64,000 bases of DNA from Congeria kusceri (lineage: Eukaryota; Mollusca; Bivalvia; Myida; Dreissenidae), in contig CM051033.1 in assembly GCA_027627225.1 (NCBI GenBank), positions 53,738,410-53,802,409 of the forward strand. Reading direction: 5' to 3'. The position numbers and the translations under genes are program-made. Position 1 is the stretch's first letter; each line of letters opens with the position of its first letter. Below, piece after piece: positions 11,144 through 20,441 of this stretch. The notes under the pieces are model-generated. The model made no database searches. It was given only the letters and a program-made list of their open reading frames with translations, and had not been told where the DNA came from.

Positions 11144-13268
11144 AAGACAACGACGATGTGCTGATAATAAGAGTGTATCTCCTGCTGATGCAGCTGGGGT
11201 TTCACATATTTTATTTTGCAATTATGACATACAAGAAGTGATTTAGCTGATAATTGTACTTACTTCATTTCGTCGTGCCTCAGAAAGTGGCAATTCTGTT
11301 GCTCTGGTGAACATTGAACCATTGAGTAATTAAATTGCAATTCAATTGAATTAATATTCTCTTTTATTGCTATTTAATTTGAATTGCAATGCCATGAAGT
11401 TAACATTTATTTACAAGTGCGTGTTTGGTGATTAATTCTGGGCTAAGTGTAAAGTTTGGCATGTCTTTAAACCGGTTTAAACCCCCAATGCTTTGCATTG
11501 GCTGTTCCAAGGCGGTGACCCCAGTTTTATTCATTTTTATGTTTTGTGTTTGTTTTGTATGTATTGACCTGTATTGTATAGGCAATTGGTCACTTGCCTC
11601 AAATAAAGGACCAGCGGATGGTAATAAGGGATTATCTCCTGATGATGTCTCTGGAGCTATATATTCCTATATTTCCTATCCAGATACGTCCACAGGTCTT
11701 ATTTGATCCACAGATGTGTCCATTTAATAATGCACGAGTTAGAGGATTGGACAAATTTTAGTTATAGCAAAGTTATTACCATGTTTCTTGAAAATGTTTG
11801 TCATACAATTGTTGAATTATTGCTGTCTATTCCTATGCCTCAGGGGAAATATTTAATTGGTTCACTGGTCGAAATGATAACATTTTAATGAGTATATCAA
11901 GCGAATGTATAATACGTTGAAAAGTCACAGCTAATGTATCATTGAAAATATGCGTCTGAAAACATTGTTAAGGAATAAATATTATCGTTTCCTTGGTGCA
12001 GAAACTACTGTAACTGACATTTTACAAATTTTACATGAGAAGCACAAACTGATTTTCTAAAAAACTGATTTAATGCATTCAAATAAGCGTATTAAGGAGC
12101 AGTTGTTATTTGTGAACAGCTTAGTTCGAATAAAAAATAATTGTATATTCCTGTTCAGTTACATGACTTTTTGCGCTGAATTGTTTTGAGCGTACAAAGT
12201 CTTGTTAGTGCACAAACAATAGTATTTTATTTGATATTTCCAACATATACACCTTTTGACAAGTTATATTTTACATTTATCATCTATATTATTATAATTA
12301 ACTAATTTCATCCATTGAATGTACTTCAATTAATTATTTGTTAATTTTTTTGAGATCATCATTCTTAGTGCGCAAAGCTGGATACTAAGTGTACTTACCA
12401 TACTTTTTGCGCCAACATTTTTGCCAAAATATATTGTGTGTGTGCAAAAGTCAGGATTGCCAGGTTGAATTCAAATATATTATGAGATATGGTATACAGG
12501 CTCAAAAAAAATACATATAAGTGTATTTCCTAGAAAATGTCAGTTACATGACTTTTTGCGCCAATGTGACGATATTGGTACCTACAAGGACTTCCGGAAT
12601 GATATGAAGTTACAAAATTAGTCCAATTGTCAATAAGAACGTCAAACATTGCCATTCGGTTACTGACACTGTGTAAGTTGAAAAAGATTAATTTGTAGTT
12701 TGCATATACAGTTACAGCACGATCCTTGTTCAGGTTGCAAGGTCAGGGCTTACATATTTTAACAAATGGTGCATGCTAATTTTGTTCCTACTGTCAATAA
12801 TTCCAGCTTAAATTAAACAAGTTTAAAGTAATAGTGTGCTTGTTACTATAGCATAACTATATGTTATTTATTTGCCAATATGCTGGGCAACTTATTTTAA
12901 TGCAGAGTTGCACCAATTGTCACACAAACTCAGGTAAACATATTATTAATTGCATGGATTGTCCCAAGAATCCATTATCTTGCGATCAGTTATGTACAAA
13001 ACTGCAATAAGTAAAAACATACGGCACACATCTGAAGAGATTTTTTATTGAACAGAAAAGCAAGAGTAGCATACAACACACACACAACAATACAGACCAG
13101 ACAACTGTATATCGATAGCCAGATCATCATTCTGCTTTTAAAAAACAACCTTTAATGAACACATGTAATAAGTACAAGTAGGCCATAGAAAAAATGATGA
13201 TAAATGAGATATGAGATCAATGAAATGAGATAAAATACACAAAAATGTTACAATATAAAAATATCATA

Positions 13269-13385
13269 TGACAGCGTGTGTGTCATTGATATTGTCAACC
13301 CGAGGGCAGAATGTTACCCGAGGCAAAAGCCGATTGGTGACATTCTGTTAAGAGGGTTGAGAATATCAATGTCACACACGCTGCC
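13269..13385. repeat. Imperfect hairpin, arms about 55 bp (copy 1)
   Basis: The left arm begins TGACAGCGTGTGTGTCATTG and the right arm inverts to GGCAGCGTGTGTGACATTGA. They share ATTGATATT, CTCAACCC or TCAACCC, and CAGAATGT. The loop is GC-richer. It is probably a palindromic element. Confidence 0.82.
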
Positions 13386-13484
13386 ATTTGATTTATTGTA
13401 TTATACCGAACAAAATTAAGTAAATAAAAAGTTTAAAACATGTTTTTTTTAGGTCATTTAATTATGCTCATCAAGATTGAAAAG

Positions 13485-13508
13485 TGACGTCAAGACTATA
13501 TGACGTCA
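13485..13508. promoter_or_regulatory. Pair of perfect CRE-like sites (TGACGTCA)
   Basis: Two full palindromic TGACGTCA octamers lie at 13485-13492 and 13501-13508, 16 bp start to start (about one and a half helical turns). CREB/ATF proteins bind this motif in animals. The pair is conserved at 29947-29970, 46404-46427 and 62873-62896. It lies about 2.1 kb beyond the stop side of the neighbouring receptor gene, so a role is conjecture. Confidence 0.4.
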
Positions 13509-13609
13509 CGACAAGGGAGGCAAACAATCCATAATTTGGAAGTTACAATTTTTGTCAGGTTATATTTATAAAACAACATATACATTAGTGAACAAAATGA
13601 CAGTTAGGT

Positions 13610-13750
13610 AAATAATAGTTAATAATAAGTTGATAATTGGTGAACACTAAGCAGAATTTAATTTATACATATAATAAAATGCTAAAGAAAATTGATAGTT
13701 TTAATGCTAAGGATAAGATTTCACTTAAGATTTTTCTGGAATACGTCCCC
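13610..13750. mobile_element. Partial second member of the 'CCGTATTCCAGAA' MITE family
   Basis: The right half resembles the full element: ATAGTTAATAATAAGTTGAT, GCTAAGGATAAGATTT and TTTCTGGAATACGTCCCC match positions in 11000-11142. No matching left end was seen. Equivalents are 30072-30212, 46529-46669 and 62998-63138. Confidence 0.5.
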
Positions 13751-14669
13751 TGCCTCAATTACATCTTGATCATGATAATCAGGCTTAACTTGTTGTGTGA
13801 ACATGCGGCCAGTCCTAGCTGAGCGTCATTTTCTAGCTCAACTGAGCAGATTCCCTTAAATTTTTTATTTTAAAATAACGTTTTGTCAAAAAAGGTCATG
13901 AAATATTGTGTCATTCCGATTACAATATTCAGTTCATATGTGCGCTAAGATGAGTTCATAATTATGTAAAATAAACATTTGATCAAAAATTGAAATTGAT
14001 CCAGAGTTTTAGTGAACGCCATTTTTGAGCCAGATCCTGAAAATATGTGATTCAATTTCATCTTAATCAGGCTTAGCTTATGTTATGAACATAAGGCCAG
14101 GACTACACCGGAAACTCAATTGGGGTTAATTTTTTAAAACCCTAACATTCATTTACTCTATAACTGTTTCGTGCATATATCTTCTTTATACACATATTTT
14201 TTAAGTTAGTAAATATTCCTTAAGTTAATAAATACTGAACACATTTTCGTAATTTAACCTCTTTCGAATCAAAATAATTGTATTTTTTAGAAAATTTGAA
14301 GTGCAATTTTCATCTAAATTTTTAAGAGCTTTTGAATACCTTATGTTTTGAAATCTAGATTTTGGAATTGTAACATAAATGTGTGTAAAGGATATGTTAC
14401 TCTAATATTATTTTTAAGAATATAACTTAGATTTACATGCTAGCACCTTACATTTTAACAGTCTAACATTTTAACCTCCCTCAAACTATATAGCTTAGAT
14501 TTATTTCCATTAAATTTCTATTGATCGAGATTCACAAGCATTTCAAAAGCTTTGTCACGTGGTCATCCAAAATTAGTATTATCATAATTATTGTTTTGTG
14601 TCTCGCTTTGTTGCCGATGTATTGGGACAAACATTAGCGACCCAACAAGGTTTTTTTTCAAGGTTTTTG

Positions 14670-14750
14670 ACCCTAGGGTTAGGGTAAGGGTTAGGATTAG
14701 GTTCGGGTTCCCTTTGTTAAGGCTAGGTTATGTTTAGGGTTAGGTTTAGA
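14670..14750 (+). repeat. Degenerate telomere-like (TTAGGG) tract
   Basis: Contains AGGGTTAGGGTAAGGGTTAGGATTAGG, read in pieces (AGGGTTAGGG, AAGGGTTAGG), and again TTTAGGGTTAGG. It is interstitial and degenerate, not a chromosome end. Equivalents are 31132-31212 and 47589-47669. Copy 4 is cut before it. Confidence 0.6.
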
Positions 14751-14784
14751 GCCCCAATTATTGCATGTTTAGGAGTTGGCCCTA

Positions 14785-14811
14785 CGATTACTGGGTCCGT
14801 CCCAGTAATCG
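14785..14811. repeat. Perfect 11-bp-stem hairpin (CGATTACTGGG)
   Basis: CGATTACTGGG, then TCCGT, then the exact inverse, just after the telomere-like tract. Equivalents are 31247-31273 and 47704-47730. It produces mirrored 60-codon open frames on both strands, which I do not regard as genes. Confidence 0.9.
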
Positions 14812-15341
14812 ACCTATGGGAGTTTATAATGGGCAAGACCCAATATGTCGGCAAGTTAAAAATAAACAAACTATATAGGAGAAGCGTTATTGTACACACA
14901 AGCATGCGCTAAAATTACAGGACCAAGCCAAGATGATAAGACTGAAAAAAATGTATGTTTAATTTAAGAATACTGACATTGTATTCTTTACATTTAATAA
15001 CTTTGTTAAATACAAAAGTATAAAAAGCACATTAACAACATCGCTCAACGCAATCAGCAGTTAGGAGCTGTGCTTCATTTTTTGAAGTGCTAGCATTCAC
15101 TGCGGAACTTTTTCCGGTTTAAATTACAAAACGCAAAATTTAAGAGACCTCAAATATATAAATGGATTTCTTTAATCTAAAGGTACTGGGAATGTCAGGA
15201 AAGACAGTAATACAAAGAGCAGTGTTGAAAAACATTCTTTTCAGGGTCAAACCCATAAGATATATTATTAGTTTAAGAGAATAAAAACGATAAATATTTG
15301 AAAATTGGCCCGAAGCCTGGATTTGACGACTAGATCGATAA

Positions 15342-15347
15342 TTTATT
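15342..15347 (-). promoter_or_regulatory. Candidate poly(A) signal, gene B
   Basis: AATAAA on the gene strand about 310 nt past the stop codon, at a plausible distance for a 3' UTR. Equivalents lie at 31804-31809 and 48261-48266. AATAAA is frequent by chance in AT-rich DNA, so this is only a candidate. Confidence 0.35.
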
Positions 15348-15557
15348 TAAAAAAAATAAATATTTATCTTTTCAACGAACCTAATACTGTTTCAAATGAT
15401 TGTGTAGGTCATAGAGTATGTGCATACACAAATATAATATGTTTGCATAATCAGATAATTAGTTATTAATTACGAAAATTAAGTCACAGGCACCCTAATG
15501 GTCGCGGTCGCCTTAAGTCTGCTTTGTTGGACAATTTATTCGCCCTATGGTCACGAT

Positions 15558-15585
15558 TATATATATATATATATATATATATATA
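15558..15585. repeat. (TA)14 microsatellite
   Basis: An uninterrupted TA run about 70 bp past the receptor stop codon, flanked by GCGCAGTTTGCGC. It has the same length in copy 2 and 20 repeats in copy 3. Confidence 0.97.
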
Positions 15586-15649
15586 GCGCAGTTTGCGCTA
15601 TTGCAGAGATACCAAGTGAGCAAAGTTCATGTTTCCTAGTCTTTTCTTA

Positions 15650-15655
15650 TTTATT
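15650..15655 (-). promoter_or_regulatory. AATAAA overlapping the gene B stop codon
   Basis: A perfect poly(A) hexamer overlaps the stop by one base. It is probably too close to be the functional signal on its own. A second AATAAA lies at 15342-15347, about 310 nt further along the transcript, and would put the TA tract in the 3' UTR. Confidence 0.35.
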
Positions 15656-16464
15656 TAATAATAGTATTGGTAGAAGTTATCCCAAGTCCAGTTCCAGTTC
15701 CCGTAGTTCCGATCGTCATCAGTGAAAGGACCTTGATTTCCATCCAATCGCTGGTGCGTGCCACTGTTTTCGTAGTTGAATTCTTCACCTTTGGAAGCGG
15801 TCAAGGACAAGCAAATAACAATCGAAAGAAAGAGAAGAATTAAAAACATTACAAAACACACAAAGTCTAAAAAATTTACAACATCTTTCCAGGTGATCGT
15901 TTTATTTTCTGCGCCCTCCGTTGCGCAATCCATGGTTCCATTTGTCTTCATACCAGGTGATACGCATGGAAGACAACTCAGCATTTTCATCAGTTTGACA
16001 AGAGGTCCTGGAACTTGTGTAGGCGGTTCGATTTTTCCGAAGCTATCCAACCGCAAGAAAATTAGTGCAAATATTGTTGTCAGTGTGCTTATAGCTGTTT
16101 GCATGACGAGAAAGGATGTAATTACGGGCACTGATTCAGAGTTGCGTGGGAGGGTGTTTGAAACAATCGTCAAAAACACCGCAAATGCCAAGAACACCGT
16201 GACAGCGAAGCCCGCTTTCTCTCCAGCACTGACAGGCAACATGAAAATGAGGATGTTCAGAATGGATAGCATGCATATCGGCAAGAGTACTGACAGTATG
16301 AAATACATTGGCTTTCTCTTTAGCGTCAGTTTAAAGCTGACCGTTGTGTCCAGTTCGTCTCGCCCGATGTGCCAGCTAGTACAGGTGATTTTCCACGCGG
16401 AATTTTCTTCGTAATCATCCATGTTTAATCCTTTAGAACCATTTTTCCCGCTCGTCATATTCAC
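15655..16464 (-). CDS. Gene B exon 5: pre-M1, M1-M4, C-terminal tail
   Basis: The exon starts right after TTTTATAG at a GTG codon that is an internal Val, not a start. Over 269 residues it has: the end of the ligand-binding domain with a single-Cys loop C (about 22-48), M1 (52-77), GEK at 81-83, M2 with the 9' Leu at residue 92, M3 (113-138), a short M3-M4 loop (139-192), M4 (197-221) and a 48-residue tail. In M2 the 2' position is Gly and 20' is Asn, both unlike alpha7. The extracellular tail is rich in Asn, Trp and Tyr, with an NWT glycosylation sequon. It ends with TAA at 15655-15657. Confidence 0.93.
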   Translation of the reverse strand: MNMTSGKNGSKGLNMDDYEENSAWKITCTSWHIGRDELDTTVSFKLTLKRKPMYFILSVLLPICMLSILNILIFMLPVSAGEKAGFAVTVFLAFAVFLTIVSNTLPRNSESVPVITSFLVMQTAISTLTTIFALIFLRLDSFGKIEPPTQVPGPLVKLMKMLSCLPCVSPGMKTNGTMDCATEGAENKTITWKDVVNFLDFVCFVMFLILLFLSIVICLSLTASKGEEFNYENSGTHQRLDGNQGPFTDDDRNYGNWNWTWDNFYQYYY

Positions 16465-18334
16465 CTATAAAATATATACTTGTGAAACCAGTATAAATAT
16501 GTTATGAATTACCGTCGAGGTTTGCTATTTATATATAATTTACTGAATATTCTCTCACTTTTTGTTGAGTATCAGAAGTATCAGATGTAGTTGCATACAA
16601 ATACTAAAATAATTCATGGATGGTACATATGAAAATCAATTTCTGAAGCGAAGGAATGTTACCTGAAGTCTTGTATAACTCCAGGCCTGGAACCTAAGAT
16701 AGCACGTCTGGTAGTCGAACGGATAGTAGGTGATATCAATGGAACATATTGATTGAAAAACCTTTGAAACAGAACAATTGTAGGAGATAATAATATTCAA
16801 CTTTAAATTTGTTCACATCAGTATTTCAATAGTAATGCTTATTTTATGCACAAAACAAACGAACCGTTGTACAAATGTTGGTACATGGTTTACGTTCATT
16901 GGCAAAAGATACATTTTGAGTGTTGTTATTTTTTCCACGGAGAGTCTTCAATTCTAATTGGTTATTTTTGAAGCCGTCACAGCATCACAAGCAAAAATTG
17001 GTCAATGATAAAATGTGATGTCAAAGCAGATGACGTCTAATTCGCTGACAATGACTGACTACGTAATTTAGTACCTGAAATGGTTGCCAGGAAATCAAGC
17101 CAGTGTGTGTATTCTTGACATTCACTTTGTTTTGTCACCAAGGCTTTTGTAATCCAGGTATGAATTTTTCAGTGCGATGTCCGGTTTCCAAACTTCGTCC
17201 TAACAACAAATGATATGTTACTAAACGAAATAAATATAAAGGTTAAGGATAAATGTAGAAGTTGAATTGACAATTTTAAAGTTTGCACATACTTCTTTCA
17301 TTTACATATAGTACGTTTTGTTTTTAATTGTTCCATTCTGTACGTCTTATTAATCGACCGCAAATGTATTCATGAAAGTAATTGATTTAAACATATTTTA
17401 TTTCTCGAACGCATATACATATACAAAACAAATGCAATTGCAAGTAATTCGCACGTACAAAAGATGGATCAGAACGAAAGATAATATGGCTCTTCTCCAT
17501 GAATGGTATTTTGCGGAATAGTATGTAACATAATATAGTGGCAGTTAAGTATTTGAAAATAACTTAACAGTCATGGTAAGGAAGATATGATGATAGAAAG
17601 ATGTAAGTCCGAGGCGAATGATAAATGTTAAAAGAAGTAGGAGGGATATATCAGGTAGCGAGAAAGACAAATGAAGAAAGGTTGAAGTTTAAGGACTGTA
17701 ATGAAATGATTTTTTTTCGATGTGACAGAGATAATAGCAACCGAACCTGGGGCCAGTGGTAAAAGCTGATTCCACAGTAATCAGCTGATGTCCATGTTAG
17801 AATCGAGTCGTTCCAGCTGACGGACAAATAAGCCATTGTAGTGAGAACCTCTTCTGCCTCGCTAAGTTCGTTTATCGAGAACATATGGAGATTCACGTTG
17901 ACACTGAAATGTGTGTCCATATGTTATATGATAGATTCACGCAACATTCATAACATGCATAATTAAATACAGCATATCATGGTGCGTACAGATAAATATA
18001 TCCGTTATATGTTCACACTTATATATACATGTGTGTTGGTGACCTAATAAGTCAGCAAGCGAAACAAAAAAGAAGAAACGATACGTATGCCTTCACAAAC
18101 TCAATAAAATAGTATATTCAATATTCATTCGGCTTGAAATTTATGGTGCATAATACCTATTGCACTGGATTGATTGTTTATATGTCGAATTCTGTTGTTG
18201 TAAGGGCCTGTCTCAAACAACTTCTTATATAGCTTTTTCGCATCATCTCGAGTGTGTGTCACCACGTGATTAAAATAGCCAATCAAAATGAGCAGAACAA
18301 TACACCTGCTGTGCAAGACCTTCAGAACATACAT
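15655..18334 (-). CDS. nAChR-like Cys-loop channel subunit, gene B (five exons)
   Basis: This gene encodes a subunit of a pentameric ligand-gated ion channel of the plasma membrane. Exons are 18157-18334, 17747-17903, 17075-17199, 16663-16761 and 15655-16464, all with GT-AG borders. Domain order is signal peptide, N-terminal helix, beta strands with loop D, 'VWKPD' loop A, Cys-loop with loop B Trp, short loop C, M1-M4 and a C-terminal tail. GEK before M2 with Glu at -1' predicts cation selectivity. Loop C has a single Cys and no vicinal pair, so it is not an alpha-type acetylcholine-binding face. Total coding length is 1369 nt, and about 456 residues would result if two single-base frame problems (exon 3, and the exon 1/2 junction) were not real; that length is normal for the family. 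Exon 2 has a private Gly-to-Cys change. Whether this gene makes protein is uncertain because of the frame problems. Confidence 0.72.
16663..16761 (-). CDS. Gene B exon 4: Cys-loop exon
   Basis: An in-phase exon of 99 nt with the CSIDITYYPFDYQTC Cys-loop, the loop B Trp and donor CTTCAG|GTAACA. The residue before the first Cys is Ile, where the family usually has Thr and gene A keeps Thr. Confidence 0.88.
17075..17199 (-). CDS. Gene B exon 3: loop A exon with frame break
   Basis: It begins DEVWKPD (loop A) in phase 0 and ends ISWQPFQ in phase 0, yet is 125 nt long. The upstream frame meets TGA straight after '...GDKTK', and the downstream frame starts at NVKNTHTG. A single missing base at about 17123-17124 explains this. 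The short length hides the exon from ORF scans. Confidence 0.82.
17747..17903 (-). CDS. Gene B exon 2: loop D region
   Basis: A 157-nt exon between TTTCAG and CCCCAG|GTTCGG. It encodes 'VNVNLHMFSINELSEAEE', then 'LSVSWNDSILTW' and 'ISFYHWPQ', the family's beta1-beta2 region with the conserved W-N/T-D...L-x-W pattern. It starts with the third base of a codon and ends in phase 0. In this copy 'DYGG' of the other copies reads 'DYCG'. The donor GTTCGG is weak. Confidence 0.82.
18157..18334 (-). CDS. Gene B exon 1: signal peptide, N-terminal helix
   Basis: The first Met at 18332-18334 has an in-frame TAG shortly upstream. There is a hydrophobic core of about 11 residues, then a charged helix (RDDAKKLYKKLF) and 'YNNRIRHINNQSS', as in other nAChR subunits. 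The donor AATAG|GTATT leaves one base of a codon, but exon 2 needs two, so canonical splicing would shift the frame. Confidence 0.75.
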
Positions 18335-19456
18335 GCAGAAATAAAGCTACTAACAATAATAGATATTGATGCTTAATTAGCACGTGAACATAGGTGTGTG
18401 TAAGCATTTATTTATTTTCATAGCGGATATTTCAGTTCATTACATTAACATGTATAACAAAGTACATGAGCAATGTTTACGACTCGTCGTTTCACTGTTT
18501 CACCCAAAACCGCACTGACAGATATTGTTCTGACACTAATCTAAAATGCAGTTATATATTTGTTTCCGCGACCATTATTTGTTGCCGGTTCATATTTGTA
18601 ATGTCGTGCCAGCAATGTACTCGTACTTGTGTAAATTTTGCTCAGCGCAGGTGATTAATTTATCTTATCTTTTTAGCCGATAACTGTTGATAATAGTATC
18701 AATCAATCAATAACATATCAAACAAATAAAATAATACATAAACATAAATTCAAATCATGTTCAATACAATTGACGAACATACAAACTATAAAAAAATACG
18801 TAAAATAATAATTACCGCTAAGTCATATTGAAACTAGTTTGAATAAAAAACAAAATACATAAGAACGTACGAATCTCTAACTGAAACTATCCTTGTTGTG
18901 TGGTTTTATTGTTTTAACAGAGCAGTTCTCCGAAAACATTTTCCTTGTTGTTGTCAACGTTCTTCCGTGAAATGAAACGGATACCCAGCGTTGAGAGTAA
19001 ACTGGTTTGCATTATTGGCAAAAAACTATTTCAAGTAAGGTATTGATTTGCAGCAAATGTAAAATGAATGAAAGACGTATTAGATCGGATAACCATTGCA
19101 AACTGTGTTAGTGTTATGGAAGCGCCATTGTAAGGCGCATGTATTGTATAACCTGTGCGATTTTGAGATTTGTGTTGATCATTGATCATGGTCTTGTTCC
19201 AAACATAATCATTCATTTTAACACAGGTGACGCGACAACTGCTGGTGGTTAGAACAATACAATATAAGGAAAGAACTGTTGATTTGTCAAGTCAAAATAT
19301 TCACTTATCATACGAAAATATTATTTAAGATATTAAAAAATGGAGAAGTCTACTGTAATATTTATATTGATTTACATATGTGCTGCACACTGTTTTCTAT
19401 GTAAATAAAATATTGATAAGTAACTGAAATCAGTAGGCTCAAATCTGATCGCAAGA

Positions 19457-19756
19457 ATGCATGATTTGAGTGGTAATATTGGTTTGTTTAAAAAATACGT
19501 TTGGTTTACCTGGTTCCATGAAATGAAACTGATATATCATGTTTTAAGACATACCTATTCACTTGCTTTCATTACATGTATTGTTCAAATGAACAATATT
19601 ACAAACCAAACAAGAAATTTTCAGACAAAAGAACACAATGTAAGTGTTAAAGGTATTGTAGTCTGTATGAATGTTGGACATTCATGTAAGGATTGTTTGA
19701 CAAAAGATTACTATCAACGTAAAGGGAAATCCGTTATGCAGTTATTTTTATGGTAA
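19457..19756 (+). other. Unrecognised 99-codon open frame (copies 2-4 only)
   Basis: I recognise no family. It contains 'VCMNVGHSCKDCLTKDYY', with three closely spaced cysteines. It is intact at 35919-36218 and 52388-52687. In copy 1 (3000-3297) a 2-bp difference near 3078 breaks it. No splice signals or neighbours suggest a gene, so chance is the default. Confidence 0.15.
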
Positions 19757-20297
19757 CAACTTACGTATAAGGATTTAGTTTATCGTGCATTGAAAATACT
19801 CTGTTTTCAGGAAACACCCGTAACCAACTAATTATATGTTAATCAAGTTTTTGGTTAGGTTAGTCCAGGTGCTTTGCTTGATGCGGATATTTATCAATAA
19901 CATTGAAAAATAGGAAAATCTGTGAATAAGCCTAATGCCTCTTAGAATTGTAAATAATTTTGAACATAATAATAATCCGGACACGTGTATCTATGTTTAA
20001 AAATGTATAAAGACCCATTAGACATGCACAATGGATTTTAGTACAAATAATACCCCCATATGATTGCAGTAATACATGTCAAAACAAAATAGGGTTAATA
20101 TAATTGCAGTTTAGATGAAAGCTAATCCTAAAAGGAGAGGCCGAAACTAACTATTTACACGTCACTTTACCAACGTGCAGGTTATCAGAGTTCATTTTGT
20201 CGATGAAGTGGCGTAAACATGTGTTAAAATGTGTTAAATATAAAAAGGAGGAACATATGTAAAACAAAACGGTATCATTTTCCTCTTAAAAGATTCA

Positions 20298-20441
20298 GAA
20301 TTGAAACGCTCTTTTTCGGCGCTTCATCGATGCATGAAAGTCAGTTTTTTTTTGTATCTAATTTCGGCTTTATGCACAAATTAGATACAAAAAAACTGAC
20401 CTTCATACATTGATGAAGCGCCGGAAAGAGCGTTTCAATTC
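20298..20441. repeat. Long hairpin (copy 2)
   Basis: Same as in copy 1, with one extra T in the left arm T run and one private mismatch in the right arm. Confidence 0.88.

Larger units (their letters stand above)
1877..15654. other. Intergenic spacer, copy 1
   Basis: AT-rich sequence between receptor genes A and B. In order it holds: presumed promoter side of gene A (1877-2300, with CACGTG at 1923-1928, nothing firm); unrecognised 99-codon frame remnant (3000); long hairpin (3839); 'AACGATTCGCC' motifs (5535); a GC-richer patch with a 10-bp inverted repeat GGAGCTCGCA (5841-5891); 171-bp duplication (7182); TIR element (8447); LINE ORF1 fragment (9353); MITE (10878); palindromes near 11331-11481; an identical 21-bp block at 12156 and 12541 with related TTTTTGCGCC at 12404; hairpin (13269); CRE pair (13485); MITE fragment (13610); TTAGGG tract and hairpin (14670-14811). 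Between these I see nothing I can name. Confidence 0.7.
1..16653. repeat. Tandem unit copy 1 (about 16.46-kb array unit, enlarged)
   Basis: The sequence starting at base 1 recurs at 16654, 33116 and 49585 with only scattered substitutions and small indels. This copy is about 190 bp longer than the next one, almost entirely because of a minisatellite insertion at 1090-1292. From 1 to about 6.9 kb it differs from the other copies at many sites, for example around 20-100, 555-565, 3078, 6165 and 6770. After that it looks nearly identical to copy 2. The boundary is arbitrary, set by the window edge, and falls in a receptor gene. Confidence 0.97.

Noticed and set aside
11466..11481. 16-bp palindrome TTTAAACCGGTTTAAA as an operator
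   Set aside because: It sits in a repeat-like stretch with another small hairpin, far from any gene; there is no support for regulation.
11425..11888. Open frames of 93 and 61 codons as genes
   Set aside because: They are interrupted by stops in some copies, lack splice signals and match nothing I recognise; at most a decayed element.
14723..14912. Pair of 60-codon open frames on both strands
   Set aside because: They result from the telomere-like repeat and the perfect hairpin; there is no family match.
15776..16414. Plus-strand 212-codon open frame (also in copies 2 and 3)
   Set aside because: It lies antisense inside the receptor membrane exon, whose minus-strand frame has a clear family match; this one has none.
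16462..16464. First codon of the membrane exon frame as a translation start
   Set aside because: The codon is GTG directly after a TTTTATAG splice acceptor, and the residues continue the beta9 region of the receptor, so it is an internal exon border.
17112..17124. Tiny intron or programmed frameshift to explain the exon 3 break
   Set aside because: A GT-AG intron here would be only about 12 nt, and no slippery site with downstream structure is evident. A single missing base is simpler.
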